Source: Flavobacteriaceae bacterium (lineage in GTDB: Bacteria > Bacteroidota > Bacteroidia > Flavobacteriales > Flavobacteriaceae). From it: DNA of 55,059 nucleotides. The notes beneath the pieces are model-generated. The model worked only from the letters and a program-made list of their open reading frames with translations, did not search any database and had not been told where the DNA came from. The position numbers and the translations under genes were made by a program. Positions 7,421 through 15,186 of this stretch are shown in pieces (the first letter of the stretch is position 1; the number at the start of each line of letters is the position of its first letter). The stretch spans positions 1 to 55,059 of the forward strand of contig CANHWG010000012.1 in assembly GCA_947464335.1 (NCBI GenBank), given 5' to 3'.

Positions 7421-9055
7421 TTACTTCTCTATTTCTATCAAACTTTCCATTTTTTTGTGTGCTAAGAAACCTTTCAAATCTTCAAAATGTTCTTTCACAC
7501 GTTTGTTCCCGAATTCAAATACTTTTTCGGCCAAACCGTCAAGGAAATCTCTGTCGTGAGAAACTAAAATAAGCGTTCCGTCAAAGTCTTTTAATGCTTC
7601 TTTGATGATGTCTTTTGTCTTCATATCCAAATGGTTAGATGGCTCATCCAGAATCAATAAATTAACTGGTTCTAACAATAATTTTATCATGGCTAAACGT
7701 GTTTTTTCACCACCCGAAAGCACTTTTACTTTCTTCTGAATATCATCACCATGAAACATAAATGCACCTAAAATATTCTTGATTTGCGTTCTAACATCGC
7801 CAACAGCAATATTATCAATCGTTTCAAAAATGGTAGCATTTCCGTCTAATAATGCCGCTTGATTCTGGGCAAAATAACCAATCTGAGAATTGTGACCAAT
7901 TTCGACACTTCCGCCATTAATTTCGATTTCTTTCATGATGGCTTTTATCATCGTCGATTTTCCTTCGCCATTTTTACCCACAAAAGCCACTTTTTGTCCG
8001 CGTTCGATAACTAAATTGGCATCTTTAAATATCAAATGATCACCATAAGACTTCTCTAAATCACGAACAATCACAGGATATTGCCCTGAGCGTACTGATG
8101 GCGGAAATTTCAATTTTAAAGCCGAGTTATCAACTTCATCTACTTCAATCGGAACAATTTTTTCTAACATTCTAACCCGTGATTGCACGGCATCTGTTTT
8201 AGAAAAAGTGCCTCGAAAACGCTCGATAAAAGCTTGGTTATCAGCAATAAATTTTTGCTGTTCATCATACGCTTTTTGTTGGTGCACTCTTCTATCTTTT
8301 CGCAATTCAAGATAATGGGAGTATTTGGCTTTATAATCATAAATTCGACCCATCGTAACTTCTATCGTTCGATTGGTTATATTATCAACAAATGCTCTAT
8401 CGTGCGATATTACCATTACCGCTTTGGCCTGATTGATTAAGAAATCTTCTAACCACTGAATACTATCCATATCCAAATGATTCGTTGGCTCATCAAGCAA
8501 AATCAAATCGGGTTGTTTTAACAGAATTTTAGCCAGTTCGATTCGCATTCTCCATCCCCCCGAAAACTCCGATGTGGATCGATTAAAATCTTCTCGAACA
8601 AATCCCAATCCTTTTAAAACCTTCTCGACTTCGGCTTCATAGTTCACTTCTTCAATCGAATAGTACTTTTCGCTGAGCTCTGAAACTTTTTCTATAAGTT
8701 TCATGTAGTCATCACTTTCATAATCGGTTCGGATGGTCAATTGCTCGTTGATATCGTCTATTTCAGCTTTCATTTTAAAAACCTCAGCAAAAGCTTTGGA
8801 AGCTTCTTCCATAACCGTACAATTATCGGCTGCTAATAAATGTTGAGGCAAATAAGCAATTACGGCTTCTTTTGGAGCAGAAATACTTCCACGTGTGGGT
8901 TTATTTTCGCCCGCTACAATTTTTAGCAGTGTCGATTTACCCGCGCCATTTTTACCCATAAGGGCAATTTTATCGGTTTCATTAATGGCAAAAGTTACTT
9001 CGCTAAAAAGTGTCGTGCCGCCAAATTCAACGGCTATATCGTTTACAGTAATCAT
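7421..9055 (-). CDS. ABC-F family ribosome-associated ATPase
   Basis: 544-residue soluble protein with two ABC ATPase domains and no membrane part, as in the translation factors EttA, YbiT, YkpA and Uup. First Walker A GKNGAGKST at 34-42, signature FSGGWRMR at 164-171 and Walker B LILLDEPTNHLD about 184-195; second Walker A GKNGEGKST at 360-368, signature LSGGEKTRL at 446-454 and LLILDEPSNHLD at 467-478. The charged linker (about 225-310), which in ABC-F proteins contacts the P-site tRNA, includes a YxxYLELRKDRR stretch. Length and linker fit the YbiT/YkpA group. Members act on stalled ribosomes or protect from antibiotics. The leader carries an 8-9-bp repeat array directly before the ATG. 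Confidence 0.93.
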   Translation of the reverse strand: MITVNDIAVEFGGTTLFSEVTFAINETDKIALMGKNGAGKSTLLKIVAGENKPTRGSISAPKEAVIAYLPQHLLAADNCTVMEEASKAFAEVFKMKAEIDDINEQLTIRTDYESDDYMKLIEKVSELSEKYYSIEEVNYEAEVEKVLKGLGFVREDFNRSTSEFSGGWRMRIELAKILLKQPDLILLDEPTNHLDMDSIQWLEDFLINQAKAVMVISHDRAFVDNITNRTIEVTMGRIYDYKAKYSHYLELRKDRRVHQQKAYDEQQKFIADNQAFIERFRGTFSKTDAVQSRVRMLEKIVPIEVDEVDNSALKLKFPPSVRSGQYPVIVRDLEKSYGDHLIFKDANLVIERGQKVAFVGKNGEGKSTMIKAIMKEIEINGGSVEIGHNSQIGYFAQNQAALLDGNATIFETIDNIAVGDVRTQIKNILGAFMFHGDDIQKKVKVLSGGEKTRLAMIKLLLEPVNLLILDEPSNHLDMKTKDIIKEALKDFDGTLILVSHDRDFLDGLAEKVFEFGNKRVKEHFEDLKGFLAHKKMESLIEIEK

Positions 9056-9057
9056 TT

Positions 9058-9115
9058 TTAGATTGTTAGATTATTAGACTTCTTAGACCATTTAGAGTGT
9101 TAGAAATCTTAGATT
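9058..9115. repeat. TTAGANN array, seven copies with 8-9-bp period
   Basis: TTAGA begins at 9058, 9066, 9074, 9083, 9092, 9100 and 9109, each followed by two variable bases and a 1-2-base spacer. The array starts two bases upstream of the ABC-F start and lies between promoter and ATG, so it is in the leader; on the mRNA strand the unit is AATCTAA. It is the same sequence family as the array at recG. Confidence 0.85.
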
Positions 9116-9125
9116 TTTGAAGCGG

Positions 9126-9155
9126 CAAAGATAGTTTAATTTAGAAATGATGCAA
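9126..9155 (-). promoter_or_regulatory. Promoter of the ABC-F gene
   Basis: On the minus strand TATCTTTG (9133-9126) matches TAnnTTTG and TTG (9155-9153) lies 19 bases before it, giving both elements of the Bacteroidetes promoter at normal spacing. Transcription would begin near 9120, so the leader includes the TTAGA array. Confidence 0.65.
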
Positions 9156-9210
9156 TTTGAAAATGTATGCTTTGTTTTATTTATCTTTAGCACAACAATC
9201 TTTTGACACG

Positions 9211-10434
9211 ATGCCATTAATCGATTACAGTTTTTTATCCAAAATTTTGCCTAAAGCCAAAATTAAAAAAGGGTATAAAAAAGCAAAAAAATCTTATTTG
9301 ATTCGGATTCGTGTGGCTACATCCTTATTCTTTTTCGGAATGGGATTTTGTTTTTCTACTTGGGCAAGCCGTATTCCAGATATTAAGTCAATGCTCCATT
9401 TGAGCGAAGCAGCTTTGGGCACTATGCTTTTTGCATTGCCTGTCGGACAGTTAATCGCGATGCCTATTTCTGGTAAAATAGTTACCAAATATGGTAGTCG
9501 AAAAATTTCAATCTTGGGACTGTTAAGCTATGCTATTTGCCTTCCGTTGTTAGGAGCTGCAAAATCAGAATGGCAGTTAGCTGGCGGATTATTCTTATTT
9601 GGTTTCGTTAGTAATTTTTGTACCATAGCAGTAAATACACAAGGTGTATACACCCAACAATTGTTTGACAAACCTATTATGGGTTCGTTTCACGGTTCGT
9701 GGAGTTTAGCAGGATTTTTTGGTGCTCTAGTCGGGATTATGATGCTTGCTTTTGAATTGAGTCCATTAGAGCATTTTTCTATAGCTTTAATTTTTGTTTT
9801 TCTTCTGATTAGTACTAATTATAAGTATATCATCAGTGCAAAATCGAATCAGGAAGAAACGCAATCCAATTATTCATTTTTCAAAAACCCTGATAAAACC
9901 TTGCTTTGGTTGGGTGTTATTTGCTTTTGTGGTATGGCAAGTGAAGGCATTATGTTTGACTGGAGCGGTGTTTATTTTAAAGAGATAATTAAAGCTCCTG
10001 GAGCACTGGCTGTTTTGGGTTATACTACATTTATGGTTAGCATGGCTTCGGGAAGATTTTTGAGTGATTTTTTAGTACATCGTTTTGGAATCAAAAAAGT
10101 ACTCATCATCAGTGGATTGGTAATTTCTTGTGGATTATATACTGCGGTTTTATTGCCTTATTTGATTCCGTGCACTATTGCTTTTATGTTGGTTGGGTTT
10201 GGAGTGTCGAATGTGGTACCAATCATTTTTAACATCGCCGGAAATAATGAAAAAGTGCCAACTGGAATTGCGTTAACTATTGTTTCGAGTATAAGTTTTC
10301 TCGGGTTTTTAATTGGTCCGCCTTTGATTGGTTATATTGCCGAATTGACGAGTTTAAAATACTCTTTTGCCATTGTTGGAGTTTTTGGTGTATTGATTTC
10401 GATGTTAGTCAGCAGGTTGAAAATTTTTAATTAA
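9211..10434 (+). CDS. MFS transporter, YbjJ-like
   Basis: About 407 residues with 12 membrane spans. The first span block FFFGMGFCFSTWASRIPDIK followed by GTMLFALPVGQLIAMPISGKIVTKYGSRK resembles the E. coli YbjJ/FucP-related MFS group; the loop motif GKIVTKYGSRK is the MFS loop 2-3 signature and FLVHRFGIKK its counterpart in the second half. The substrate is unknown. I start at the ATG at 9211 (MPLIDYSFLS) because the basic segment KILPKAKIKKGYKKAKKS directly precedes the first span; a TTG at 9157 would add 18 residues. The stop overlaps the stop of the convergent small gene by 4 bases. Confidence 0.85.
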   Translation: MPLIDYSFLSKILPKAKIKKGYKKAKKSYLIRIRVATSLFFFGMGFCFSTWASRIPDIKSMLHLSEAALGTMLFALPVGQLIAMPISGKIVTKYGSRKISILGLLSYAICLPLLGAAKSEWQLAGGLFLFGFVSNFCTIAVNTQGVYTQQLFDKPIMGSFHGSWSLAGFFGALVGIMMLAFELSPLEHFSIALIFVFLLISTNYKYIISAKSNQEETQSNYSFFKNPDKTLLWLGVICFCGMASEGIMFDWSGVYFKEIIKAPGALAVLGYTTFMVSMASGRFLSDFLVHRFGIKKVLIISGLVISCGLYTAVLLPYLIPCTIAFMLVGFGVSNVVPIIFNIAGNNEKVPTGIALTIVSSISFLGFLIGPPLIGYIAELTSLKYSFAIVGVFGVLISMLVSRLKIFN

Positions 10435-10736
10435 TTTCCTATAACTCCATTTTCAACCAACTCACTGTAACTGGTGTATTTTAAAGAGTTTTTTTCTAAT
10501 AGATATAATCTTCCGAAATAACATCCTAACAAATAAAAAGAATCAAATTTATAGGATTTGCTGATTTTGATTTCAAAGTTATCAATGATTTCAATATTGT
10601 CATATGCTATCATATCAGCTACATAAACACCACTTTCATATTGCCAGATCGCGTCCATTCTACTCGGTAGCAACATAAATCGGTCTATCAAATACAAAAA
10701 AAGAAAAAAAGGCAGTATATGTATAACTTTTTTCAA
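10431..10736 (-). CDS. Small hypothetical protein with N-terminal hydrophobic segment
   Basis: 101 residues. The N-terminus (MKKVIHILPFFLFLYLIDRFMLL) could be a signal anchor or uncleaved signal peptide; the remainder is aromatic-rich and alternates polar and hydrophobic residues (YKFDSFYLLGCYFGRLYLLEKN), suggesting a small beta-rich domain. No family is recognised. It starts one base after the DUF2007 gene ends, so the two are likely co-transcribed. Reality as a gene is supported by this tight spacing and by normal codon use. Confidence 0.6.
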   Translation of the reverse strand: MKKVIHILPFFLFLYLIDRFMLLPSRMDAIWQYESGVYVADMIAYDNIEIIDNFEIKISKSYKFDSFYLLGCYFGRLYLLEKNSLKYTSYSELVENGVIGN

Positions 10737-10737
10737 C

Positions 10738-10953
10738 TTAAATGCTTAACCTAAACTCCTCAATAACGGGACTCGCTTTTCCAAAATCGACTTCTTGAAT
10801 AAATAATTCAACGGCTTTAGCCGATTGAATACTCGGCAAAACATTGGCCTGATTATTATTTCTGATAACAACATTGATATCCGTTTCTTCTAGTCTTTCT
10901 TTTAAGGTTACTGCGAGTATTTCTTCTCCAGAAAATATTTTAATTAATCCCAT
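10738..10953 (-). CDS. DUF2007-type putative signal-transducing protein
   Basis: 71-residue soluble protein. The pattern KIFSGEEILAVTLKERLEETDINVVIRNNNQ ... VELFIQEVDFGKASPVIEEF matches the small alpha/beta DUF2007 family (PF09413), which resembles the ferredoxin-like fold of PII-type domains; the function of the family is not established. It precedes the small hydrophobic protein by one base. Upstream, a 7-bp array begins six bases from the ATG. Confidence 0.78.
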   Translation of the reverse strand: MGLIKIFSGEEILAVTLKERLEETDINVVIRNNNQANVLPSIQSAKAVELFIQEVDFGKASPVIEEFRLSI

Positions 10954-10959
10954 TGTTCA

Positions 10960-10987
10960 AGTTTATGGTTTATGGTTAATAGTTAAT
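10960..10987. repeat. 7-bp-period array, unit GGTTTAT and variants
   Basis: Four consecutive 7-mers start at 10960, 10967, 10974 and 10981 (AGTTTAT, GGTTTAT, GGTTAAT, AGTTAAT). The array begins six bases upstream of the DUF2007 start, where the mRNA strand reads ATAAACC. Confidence 0.85.
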
Positions 10988-10999
10988 AGATATTTTTTT

Positions 11000-11034
11000 A
11001 ATTATCAATTGTTAATTATCAATTGTTAATTGTT
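11000..11034. repeat. 7-bp-period array, AATTATC/AATTGTT
   Basis: Five 7-mers start at 11000, 11007, 11014, 11021 and 11028, alternating AATTATC and AATTGTT. Same spacer as the GGTTTAT array, but different unit. It resembles the TCAATTA array at 3022. Confidence 0.9.
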
Positions 11035-11052
11035 AAAACTGCCAACCGAACA

Positions 11053-11673
11053 CTATGCTTCTTCATCCATTTCAAAGAAAAGCGGTTCAATCATAATTTT
11101 ATCCGCCAATGATTCGACTCTTTCGGTTATTTGTGAACAGAAGAACAAACGTTGTGTCTTTTCGATACTGTTAGACAAACGAAGTACAACAGCATCCATT
11201 CTGTTTCTGAATAATACATCAGCATCATCAACTATCAATAACTTAATGGTATTGCTGTTAAACCCAGCCGAGGAAAACATGGCGTTAATTTTATTGGGTG
11301 TACCTATCAGAATATCCAAACCCATAGAAACTACATTTTTATCATAATCGATATCACCTTTATCATGAACGCCTAAAATACTTAAATCAGTATACGCTCC
11401 GTATTTTAAAAATAGTTCTTCCATTTCTACTACTTTCTCCTTGCTTTCGACAAGGATCAAAGCTCTCGTACTTTCATCTAGGGTTTTTTCTAATTTCTGT
11501 ATTACATTTAAAACTATCGTAGCTGTTTTTCCGGTCCCTCCAACCGATTGAATAACAGCATCAGCTCCGCTTTTAATAGTAGAAAAAGTTTCTTTTTGCA
11601 TCTCATTGGCTTCGGTCAAACCGTTTTCGATAAGTGCTTTTTGAAGATTGGGGTTTATTTTTTTTAAATTCAT
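11053..11673 (-). CDS. Single-domain DEAD-box helicase relative
   Basis: 206-residue protein that has only the first RecA-like domain of a DEAD-box RNA helicase. Visible: a Q-motif-like NEMQKETF (Gln26), Walker A VGGTGKT (44-50), motif Ib region LIGTPNKIN where TPGR is usual, VDDAD (148-152) in place of DEAD, and FCSQ (178-181) in the place of the SAT motif. The second RecA domain is absent; full-length DEAD-box proteins have 350 or more residues. It may bind ATP or RNA without unwinding, or act as a partner of another helicase. The start at 11673 is preferred over an ATG 18 bases upstream because those bases are repeat-derived. Same strand as the NtrC-type gene. Confidence 0.78.
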   Translation of the reverse strand: MNLKKINPNLQKALIENGLTEANEMQKETFSTIKSGADAVIQSVGGTGKTATIVLNVIQKLEKTLDESTRALILVESKEKVVEMEELFLKYGAYTDLSILGVHDKGDIDYDKNVVSMGLDILIGTPNKINAMFSSAGFNSNTIKLLIVDDADVLFRNRMDAVVLRLSNSIEKTQRLFFCSQITERVESLADKIMIEPLFFEMDEEA

Positions 11674-11679
11674 TGTTAA

Positions 11680-11700
11680 GGCATTAGGCATTAGGCAATA
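11680..11700. repeat. Heptamer GGCATTA, three copies
   Basis: GGCATTA at 11680 and 11687 and GGCAATA at 11694. The array begins six bases upstream of the chosen start of the DEAD-like gene; the mRNA strand reads TAATGCC. The rest of the spacer (11714-11740) has weaker 7-bp periodicity with complementary words (GGCT, TGCC, GGCT). Confidence 0.8.
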
Positions 11701-11742
11701 GCAATAGTAAAAAACTAATGGCTTCTGCCTAGTGGCTTATTA

Positions 11743-12906
11743 CTATTTAGAGGCAAACAACTTCACGTCTGTTTCTGAAATCTCGGTTCCGCCCAGTATT
11801 ATTAGACGCTCAACCACATTGCGCAGTTCCCTAATATTTCCAGTCCAATCGTATTCTTGCAATAGTTTAATGGCTTGTTTCGAAAAAGACTTTGATGTAT
11901 TTCCTTGTTCTTCGGCAATTTTATTGGCAAAATGTTCTATCAATAACGGAATGTCATCACGCCTGTCATTTAAAGAAGGTACTTTGATTAAGATTACGGC
12001 CAATCGGTGGTACAAATCTTCTCTGAATCGACCTTCGGCAATTTCTTTTTTCAAATCTTTATTGGTGGCAGCAACCACACGTACATTAATTTTGATGTCT
12101 TTGTCGGCACCCACTCTTTGAATCAAACTTTCTTGTAATGCTCGTAATACTTTAGCTTGTGCTGATAAACTCATATCTCCAATTTCATCTAGAAAAATGG
12201 TTCCACCATCAGCTGCTTCAAACTTTCCGGCTCTGTCTTTTACCGCAGAGGTAAAAGCACCTTTTACATGCCCGAATAATTCGCTTTCGATTAGTTCCGA
12301 TGGAATGGCAGCACAATTGACTTCGATCATTGGAGCATCTGCTCTTTCGCTTTTTTCGTGTAATTGATGGGCTACTAATTCTTTTCCGGTTCCGTTTGGA
12401 CCCGTAATTAAGACTCTAGCATCGGTCAAAGCTACTTTTTCTATCATCAGTTTAATTTGGTTGATAGCATCGCTCTCACCTATAATCTCATAGTTTTTAG
12501 AAACTTTTTTCTTGAGGATTTTATTTTCTACTACTAATTGCTTTTTATCTAACGCATTTCGAACAGTATTTAAAAGTCTGTTCAAATCGGGTGGTTTTGA
12601 GATATAATCAAATGCTCCGAGACGCATCGTATTTACGGCTGTTTCTAAATCGCCGTGACCAGAAATCATTACCATTGGAATTTCGGGTTTTATTTTTTTT
12701 ACTGCTTCTAGTAACTCTTCACCATTCATTTTGGGCATTTTGATGTCGCACAATACCAAATCATAGTCTTCATTCTTGATTTTTTCAAAACCAATTTTCC
12801 CGTCTTCTGCTTCATCTACAATATACGAATCACTTTCTTCCAAAAGTATTTTTATTAATACTCTACGGATGGATACTTCGTCTTCTATAATCAATATTTT
12901 GGGCAT
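11743..12906 (-). CDS. NtrC-type response regulator lacking Fis HTH, with GAFTSA loop
   Basis: 387 residues. Receiver domain 1-115 with acidic residues at 8-10, Asp54 and Lys104. AAA+ domain about 142-372: Walker A GPNGTGKE (169-176), Walker B GGTIFLDEIGD (234-244) and arginine-finger region GRFREDLYHRL (292-302). The sigma-54 contact loop, normally GAFTGA, reads GAFTSA (216-221). The protein ends at ISETDVKLFASK, just after the AAA+ lid, so the C-terminal Fis helix-turn-helix of NtrC proteins is missing. It may activate sigma-54 RNA polymerase from solution or have lost that role. No kinase is adjacent. A -7 element lies about 200 bases upstream. Confidence 0.88.
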   Translation of the reverse strand: MPKILIIEDEVSIRRVLIKILLEESDSYIVDEAEDGKIGFEKIKNEDYDLVLCDIKMPKMNGEELLEAVKKIKPEIPMVMISGHGDLETAVNTMRLGAFDYISKPPDLNRLLNTVRNALDKKQLVVENKILKKKVSKNYEIIGESDAINQIKLMIEKVALTDARVLITGPNGTGKELVAHQLHEKSERADAPMIEVNCAAIPSELIESELFGHVKGAFTSAVKDRAGKFEAADGGTIFLDEIGDMSLSAQAKVLRALQESLIQRVGADKDIKINVRVVAATNKDLKKEIAEGRFREDLYHRLAVILIKVPSLNDRRDDIPLLIEHFANKIAEEQGNTSKSFSKQAIKLLQEYDWTGNIRELRNVVERLIILGGTEISETDVKLFASK

Positions 12907-12918
12907 ATTTTAGTTTTT

Positions 12919-12953
12919 GGTTGATGGTTGTCGGTTGTCGGTTGTCGGTTATT
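12919..12953. repeat. Heptamer GGTTGTC array
   Basis: Five 7-mers at 12919, 12926, 12933, 12940 and 12947: GGTTGAT, three perfect GGTTGTC, GGTTATT. It is 12 bases upstream of the regulator start; the mRNA strand reads GACAACC. Confidence 0.93.
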
Positions 12954-12971
12954 CGTTGGTAAATATTTTTA

Positions 12972-12999
12972 TTACTAGTTACTAATTACTAGTTACTAT
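12972..12999. repeat. Heptamer TTACTAG array
   Basis: Four 7-mers at 12972, 12979, 12986 and 12993 (TTACTAG, TTACTAA, TTACTAG, TTACTAT). Same spacer as the GGTTGTC array, in the presumed leader of the NtrC-type regulator gene. Confidence 0.9.
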
Positions 13000-13017
13000 T
13001 TCTCTCATGGTTGTTTT

Positions 13018-13066
13018 TAGCCCTGATTGGAGCAGTTACCGTGTAACGCGGAAAGCAGGAATAGGG
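13018..13066 (+). repeat. TAGCCC element, copy B
   Basis: Plus-strand copy beginning TAGCCCTGATTGGAGC and ending GCGGAAAGCAGGAATA. The inner hairpin is GTTAC-CGT-GTAAC (13035-13047), a compensated version of copy A. The outer pairs are CCTG with CAGG instead of CCCG with CGGG. It is antisense to the leader of the NtrC-type regulator. Confidence 0.7.
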
Positions 13067-13107
13067 TTTATTCATAGCCCGAACCTTTCGCTTCTAATCA
13101 GAATTGA

Positions 13108-13115
13108 CAAAAGTA
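13108..13115 (-). promoter_or_regulatory. Candidate -7 element for the NtrC-type regulator
   Basis: Minus-strand TACTTTTG matches TAnnTTTG, 202 bases upstream of the regulator start. No clear TTG at -33. If used, the leader contains the TTACTAG and GGTTGTC arrays and the complement of copy B. Confidence 0.4.
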
Positions 13116-13146
13116 GTATAATTTCACATTAAGCGCTTTACTTTTG

Positions 13147-13175
13147 TTGCAACAAAAATAGATTTAATACTTTTG
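13147..13175 (+). promoter_or_regulatory. panB promoter
   Basis: TTG (13147-13149) and TACTTTTG (13168-13175) separated by 18 bases fit the Bacteroidetes -33/-7 promoter; CAG follows the -7 box. The ATG of panB is 19 bases downstream. Confidence 0.75.
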
Positions 13176-13194
13176 CAGTTCAAAACACTCTACT

Positions 13195-14013
13195 ATGTCG
13201 ACCGCTAAAAAAGATTACAAAAGAATTACCACCAAGTCATTGTTTGATATGAAAGCCAACGGAGAAAAAATTTCGATGTTAACGGCTTATGATTTTACCA
13301 TGGCAAAAATTGTTGATACCGCTGGTGTAGATGTGATTTTAGTGGGCGATTCTGCTAGTAATGTGATGGCAGGTCATGAAACAACTTTACCAATAACGCT
13401 TGACCAAATGATTTATCATGCCTCGGGAGTTGTTCGTGCTATCGAACGTGCATTGGTAGTTGTTGATTTGCCGTTTGGAAGCTACCAATCGGATCCGAAA
13501 GAAGCTTTGCGCTCTGCTATTAGAATCATGAAAGAAAGTGGTGGCCATGCTGTAAAACTTGAAGGTGGAAGTGAAATAAAAGAAAGTATAAAACGGATTC
13601 TGAATGCTGGAATTCCCGTTATGGGACACTTGGGTTTGACACCACAATCGATTTATAAATTCGGAACGTATACCGTTCGTGCCAAAGAAGATGCTGAAGC
13701 GGAACAACTACTAGAAGATGCTAAACTATTAGAAAAATTGGGGTGCTTTGCTTTGGTATTAGAAAAAATTCCAGCTGCATTGGCCGAAAAAGTAGCAAAA
13801 ACCATCTCTATTCCGGTAATCGGAATTGGTGCTGGTGGTGGCGTTGATGGTCAGGTCTTGGTTATACATGATATGTTGGGTATGAATAACGAATTTAGTC
13901 CACGGTTTTTACGTCGTTATTTAGACTTATACGAACAAATGACCAAAGCAATAGGGAATTATGTGGCCGATGTAAAATCGAAAGATTTTCCGAATAAGAA
14001 TGAGCAGTATTAA
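13195..14013 (+). CDS. panB: 3-methyl-2-oxobutanoate hydroxymethyltransferase
   Basis: 272-residue cytoplasmic enzyme of pantothenate and coenzyme A synthesis; it adds a hydroxymethyl group from methylene-tetrahydrofolate to 2-oxoisovalerate, giving ketopantoate. Family motifs are all present: [19 protein letters not shown], the metal-binding VGDSASNV (about 50-57), [29 protein letters not shown], the catalytic Glu in LVLEKIP, and [24 protein letters not shown]. Length is normal for the family. It has its own promoter. The following gene, a four-helix-bundle protein, appears inserted between panB and the pseudouridine synthase gene. Other pantothenate genes are not in the window. Confidence 0.97.
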   Translation: MSTAKKDYKRITTKSLFDMKANGEKISMLTAYDFTMAKIVDTAGVDVILVGDSASNVMAGHETTLPITLDQMIYHASGVVRAIERALVVVDLPFGSYQSDPKEALRSAIRIMKESGGHAVKLEGGSEIKESIKRILNAGIPVMGHLGLTPQSIYKFGTYTVRAKEDAEAEQLLEDAKLLEKLGCFALVLEKIPAALAEKVAKTISIPVIGIGAGGGVDGQVLVIHDMLGMNNEFSPRFLRRYLDLYEQMTKAIGNYVADVKSKDFPNKNEQY

Positions 14014-14016
14014 TTC

Positions 14017-14048
14017 AGATTTTTAGATTGTTGGATTTTTAGATTATT
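14017..14048. repeat. 8-bp-period array AGATTTTT, left flank of four-helix gene
   Basis: Four octamers at 14017, 14025, 14033 and 14041 (AGATTTTT, AGATTGTT, GGATTTTT, AGATTATT). It fills the gap between the panB stop and the four-helix start and is inverted relative to the array at 14403. Confidence 0.88.
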
Positions 14049-14054
14049 AGAAGT

Positions 14055-14408
14055 ATGCACAGATTTAAAGATTTAGAGATTTGGAAATTAAGCCGTCAGT
14101 TTTGTTCGCAGATTTATGTTACAACTGCAAATTTTCCTGATAATGAAAAATTTGGGCTAACAAATCAATTAAGAAGAGCTTCCGTTTCTATTCCTTCAAA
14201 TATTGCAGAAGGATGTTCAAGAAGCAGTAATAAAGACTTTTCAAGATTTCTCGAAATTGCAATTGGTTCCATATATGAAATTGAAACACAACTATTAATA
14301 GCTTTTGATTTAGGATATGTAAATCAACTAAAGTTGGACGAATTAATTAATGATTTAGAAACAATCGTAAAAATGATATCTAAATTTCGTTCTACATTAC
14401 AAATCTAA
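14055..14408 (+). CDS. Four-helix-bundle protein (23S rRNA intervening-sequence family)
   Basis: 117-residue, all-helical soluble protein. The signature LRRASVSIPSNIAEG (39-53) together with HRFKDLEIWKLSRQ at the start and LEIAIGSIYEIETQLLIAFDLGY identifies the S23/four-helix-bundle family (TIGR02436), first found encoded inside intervening sequences of 23S rRNA in Leptospira and relatives but here, as in many Bacteroidetes, lying outside rRNA. Structures of members are pentameric with a basic face; the function is unknown. The gene is bracketed by inverted 8-bp arrays, and its last codon and stop lie within the right array, which suggests insertion as a unit between panB and the pseudouridine synthase gene. 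Confidence 0.9.
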   Translation: MHRFKDLEIWKLSRQFCSQIYVTTANFPDNEKFGLTNQLRRASVSIPSNIAEGCSRSSNKDFSRFLEIAIGSIYEIETQLLIAFDLGYVNQLKLDELINDLETIVKMISKFRSTLQI

Positions 14409-14440
14409 AAATCCAAAAATCTAACAATCCAAAAATCTAT
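14403..14440. repeat. 8-bp-period array ATCTAAAA, right flank of four-helix gene
   Basis: Octamers at 14403, 14411, 14419 and 14427 (ATCTAAAA, ATCCAAAA, ATCTAACA, ATCCAAAA) plus a partial copy. Its reverse complement matches the array at 14017 over about 35 bases with about 5 mismatches, nearly all A/G transitions. It ends one base before the TTG start of the pseudouridine synthase gene. Confidence 0.88.
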
Positions 14441-14441
14441 T

Positions 14442-15131
14442 TTGAAAATAGTTTCCACTAAAGACAACTTACAAATTCTTCACGAAGACAATCACATTAT
14501 TTTGATAAACAAGCGCGTTGGCGATATTGTTCAGGGAGATAAAACGGGAGACAAACCATTGTCTGATGTCGTCAAAGAATACATTAAAGAAAAATACAAC
14601 AAACCGGGTGAAGTGTTTCTTGGTGTAGTTCATCGATTAGACCGACCGACTACCGGTATTGTCGTTTTTGCTAGAACCAGTAAAGCTTTAGAACGACTCA
14701 ATGCGATGTTTAGCAATAGAGAAACACAAAAAACGTATTGGGCTGTGGTTAAAAACAAACCATCCAAAAATGAAGACAACCTAGTTCATTTTCTAAAAAG
14801 AAATGAAAAAAACAACACTTCTAAAGCACATATAAAAGAAATTCCGGAAAGTAAAAAAGCGAGTTTGGATTATAAAATAATCAAGACTTTAGACAATTAT
14901 TTTGCTTTAGAAATCAATCTTCACACGGGCAGACATCATCAAATAAGAGCACAATTGGCTGCCATGGGTTGTCCGATCAAAGGTGATTTAAAATATGGAT
15001 TTGACAGAAGTAATCCAGATGGCGGTATTCATCTTCATGCAAGAAAGTTAGCATTTCTGCATCCTGTTTCTAAAGAACCAATTACCATTATAGCAGAAAC
15101 TCCGAAAGATGCTATTTGGAACTCGATTTAA
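14442..15131 (+). CDS. RluA/RluD-family pseudouridine synthase
   Basis: 229-residue RNA-modifying enzyme that isomerises uridine to pseudouridine in rRNA or tRNA. The catalytic motif HRLDRPTTG contains Asp67; further family blocks are LHEDNHIILINKRVGD at the N-terminus, NLHTGRHHQIRAQLAAMGCPIKGDLKYG and IHLHARKLAFLHP. There is no N-terminal S4 domain, so it resembles short RluA/RluC-like enzymes; the modified site cannot be told. The start is TTG at 14442 (MKIVSTKDNL): no ATG is available before the core fold, and upstream sequence is repeat array. The array gives an A-rich leader right at the start codon. Confidence 0.9.
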   Translation: MKIVSTKDNLQILHEDNHIILINKRVGDIVQGDKTGDKPLSDVVKEYIKEKYNKPGEVFLGVVHRLDRPTTGIVVFARTSKALERLNAMFSNRETQKTYWAVVKNKPSKNEDNLVHFLKRNEKNNTSKAHIKEIPESKKASLDYKIIKTLDNYFALEINLHTGRHHQIRAQLAAMGCPIKGDLKYGFDRSNPDGGIHLHARKLAFLHPVSKEPITIIAETPKDAIWNSI

Positions 15132-15186
15132 AACTAAAATGTGTATTTTTACGTTACTAAATTAAACCAACTAAAAATACCAATCA

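Noticed and set aside
14055-14408. Four-helix-bundle gene as an rRNA intervening sequence
   Set aside because: No 23S rRNA sequence flanks it; neighbours are panB and a pseudouridine synthase gene.
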